From Prevotella sp. (GTDB lineage: Bacteria; Bacteroidota; Bacteroidia; Bacteroidales; Bacteroidaceae), in contig JALFSW010000065.1 in NCBI GenBank assembly GCA_022779305.1, positions 1 through 41,102 on the forward strand: a stretch of 41,102 nt of DNA, in the 5' to 3' direction. Shown here piece by piece: positions 41,050-41,102 of the stretch (the stretch's first letter is position 1; each line of letters starts with the position of its first letter). A program made the translations under genes and the position numbers. The notes beneath the pieces are model-generated. The model worked only from the letters and a program-made list of their open reading frames with translations, did not search any database and had not been told where the DNA came from.

Positions 41050-41102
41050 GCAACTGAGGCTCATTTGCAGAGCAAATGAGCCTCAGTTGCGTTCTAAGTA
41101 AG
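41050..41102. repeat. 22-bp-period palindromic repeat array 6 (cut by window end)
   Basis: Cores at 41055 (TGAGGCTCA) and 41077 (TGAGCCTCA), with the beginning of a third (TAAG) at 41099, are again 22 bp apart. The first two units form a perfect 19-bp inverted repeat (GCAACTGAGGCTCATTTGC, 41050-41068, with 41072-41090) separated by only AGA. The array continues beyond the window. Confidence 0.9.

Overview
The window looks like chromosomal DNA of a Prevotellaceae-type member of the Bacteroidales. The evidence is a type III glutamine synthetase, promoters of the Bacteroidetes form (TTTG, then 19-21 bp, then TAnnTTTG) instead of sigma70 -35/-10 boxes, type IX-secretion-like C-terminal tails on two exported proteins, a SusA-like neopullulanase, and the block DUF4290-murA-rimM-dxr-rseP. 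No rRNA, tRNA, CRISPR array, phage or autonomous transposon was seen.

Layout. 1-766 is the 3' end of recG. 1110-2442 holds an M23/LysM envelope peptidase and a small membrane protein. 2443-4026 is a long gene-poor stretch with two terminators, a repeat array, a likely 27-residue membrane peptide and two candidate small RNAs. 4027-6216 is glnN. 6625-8982 is a likely operon: a 53-residue membrane peptide, a two-part ThrE/YjjPB-type exporter and a LysR regulator. 9478-14839 carries two exported GH13 alpha-glucan enzymes (pulA, susA-like) and a leucine-rich-repeat surface protein. 15313-22024 is a housekeeping run: tsaB, a DUF4290 gene, murA, rimM, dxr, rseP, then a LicD-family gene. 22406-24528 is yicC-gmk-nadD. 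24838-30778 is an envelope-decoration cluster: an EptA-like transferase, two acyltransferase-3 proteins, a UbiA enzyme of the phosphoribosyl-polyprenol type and a HAD phosphatase fused to a GtrA flippase. After a convergent secreted protein (31090-32025, minus) come two paralogous polytopic membrane proteins (32300-35076). 35229-38000 (minus) encodes a GT2 glycosyltransferase, an IspD/TarI-like cytidylyltransferase and an extended SDR. 38419-40890 is a large secreted multidomain protein.

How the genes fit together. The two GH13 enzymes would act outside the cytoplasm on branched and linear alpha-glucans. The UbiA, HAD-GtrA and paired membrane proteins are consistent with making, dephosphorylating, flipping and using a polyprenyl-phospho-pentose donor, as in mycobacterial decaprenyl-phospho-ribose/arabinose synthesis. 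The minus-strand cytidylyltransferase/SDR pair resembles CDP-pentitol synthesis, and the LicD protein is the kind of enzyme that transfers a phospho-alditol. These pathway links are inferred.

Two interspersed repeat families stand out. One is a set of six intergenic arrays of a 9-bp palindrome (TGAG-S-CTCA) repeated at exactly 22 bp. The other is a MITE-like element of about 203 bp with terminal inverted repeats, present in full, internally deleted and fragmentary copies.
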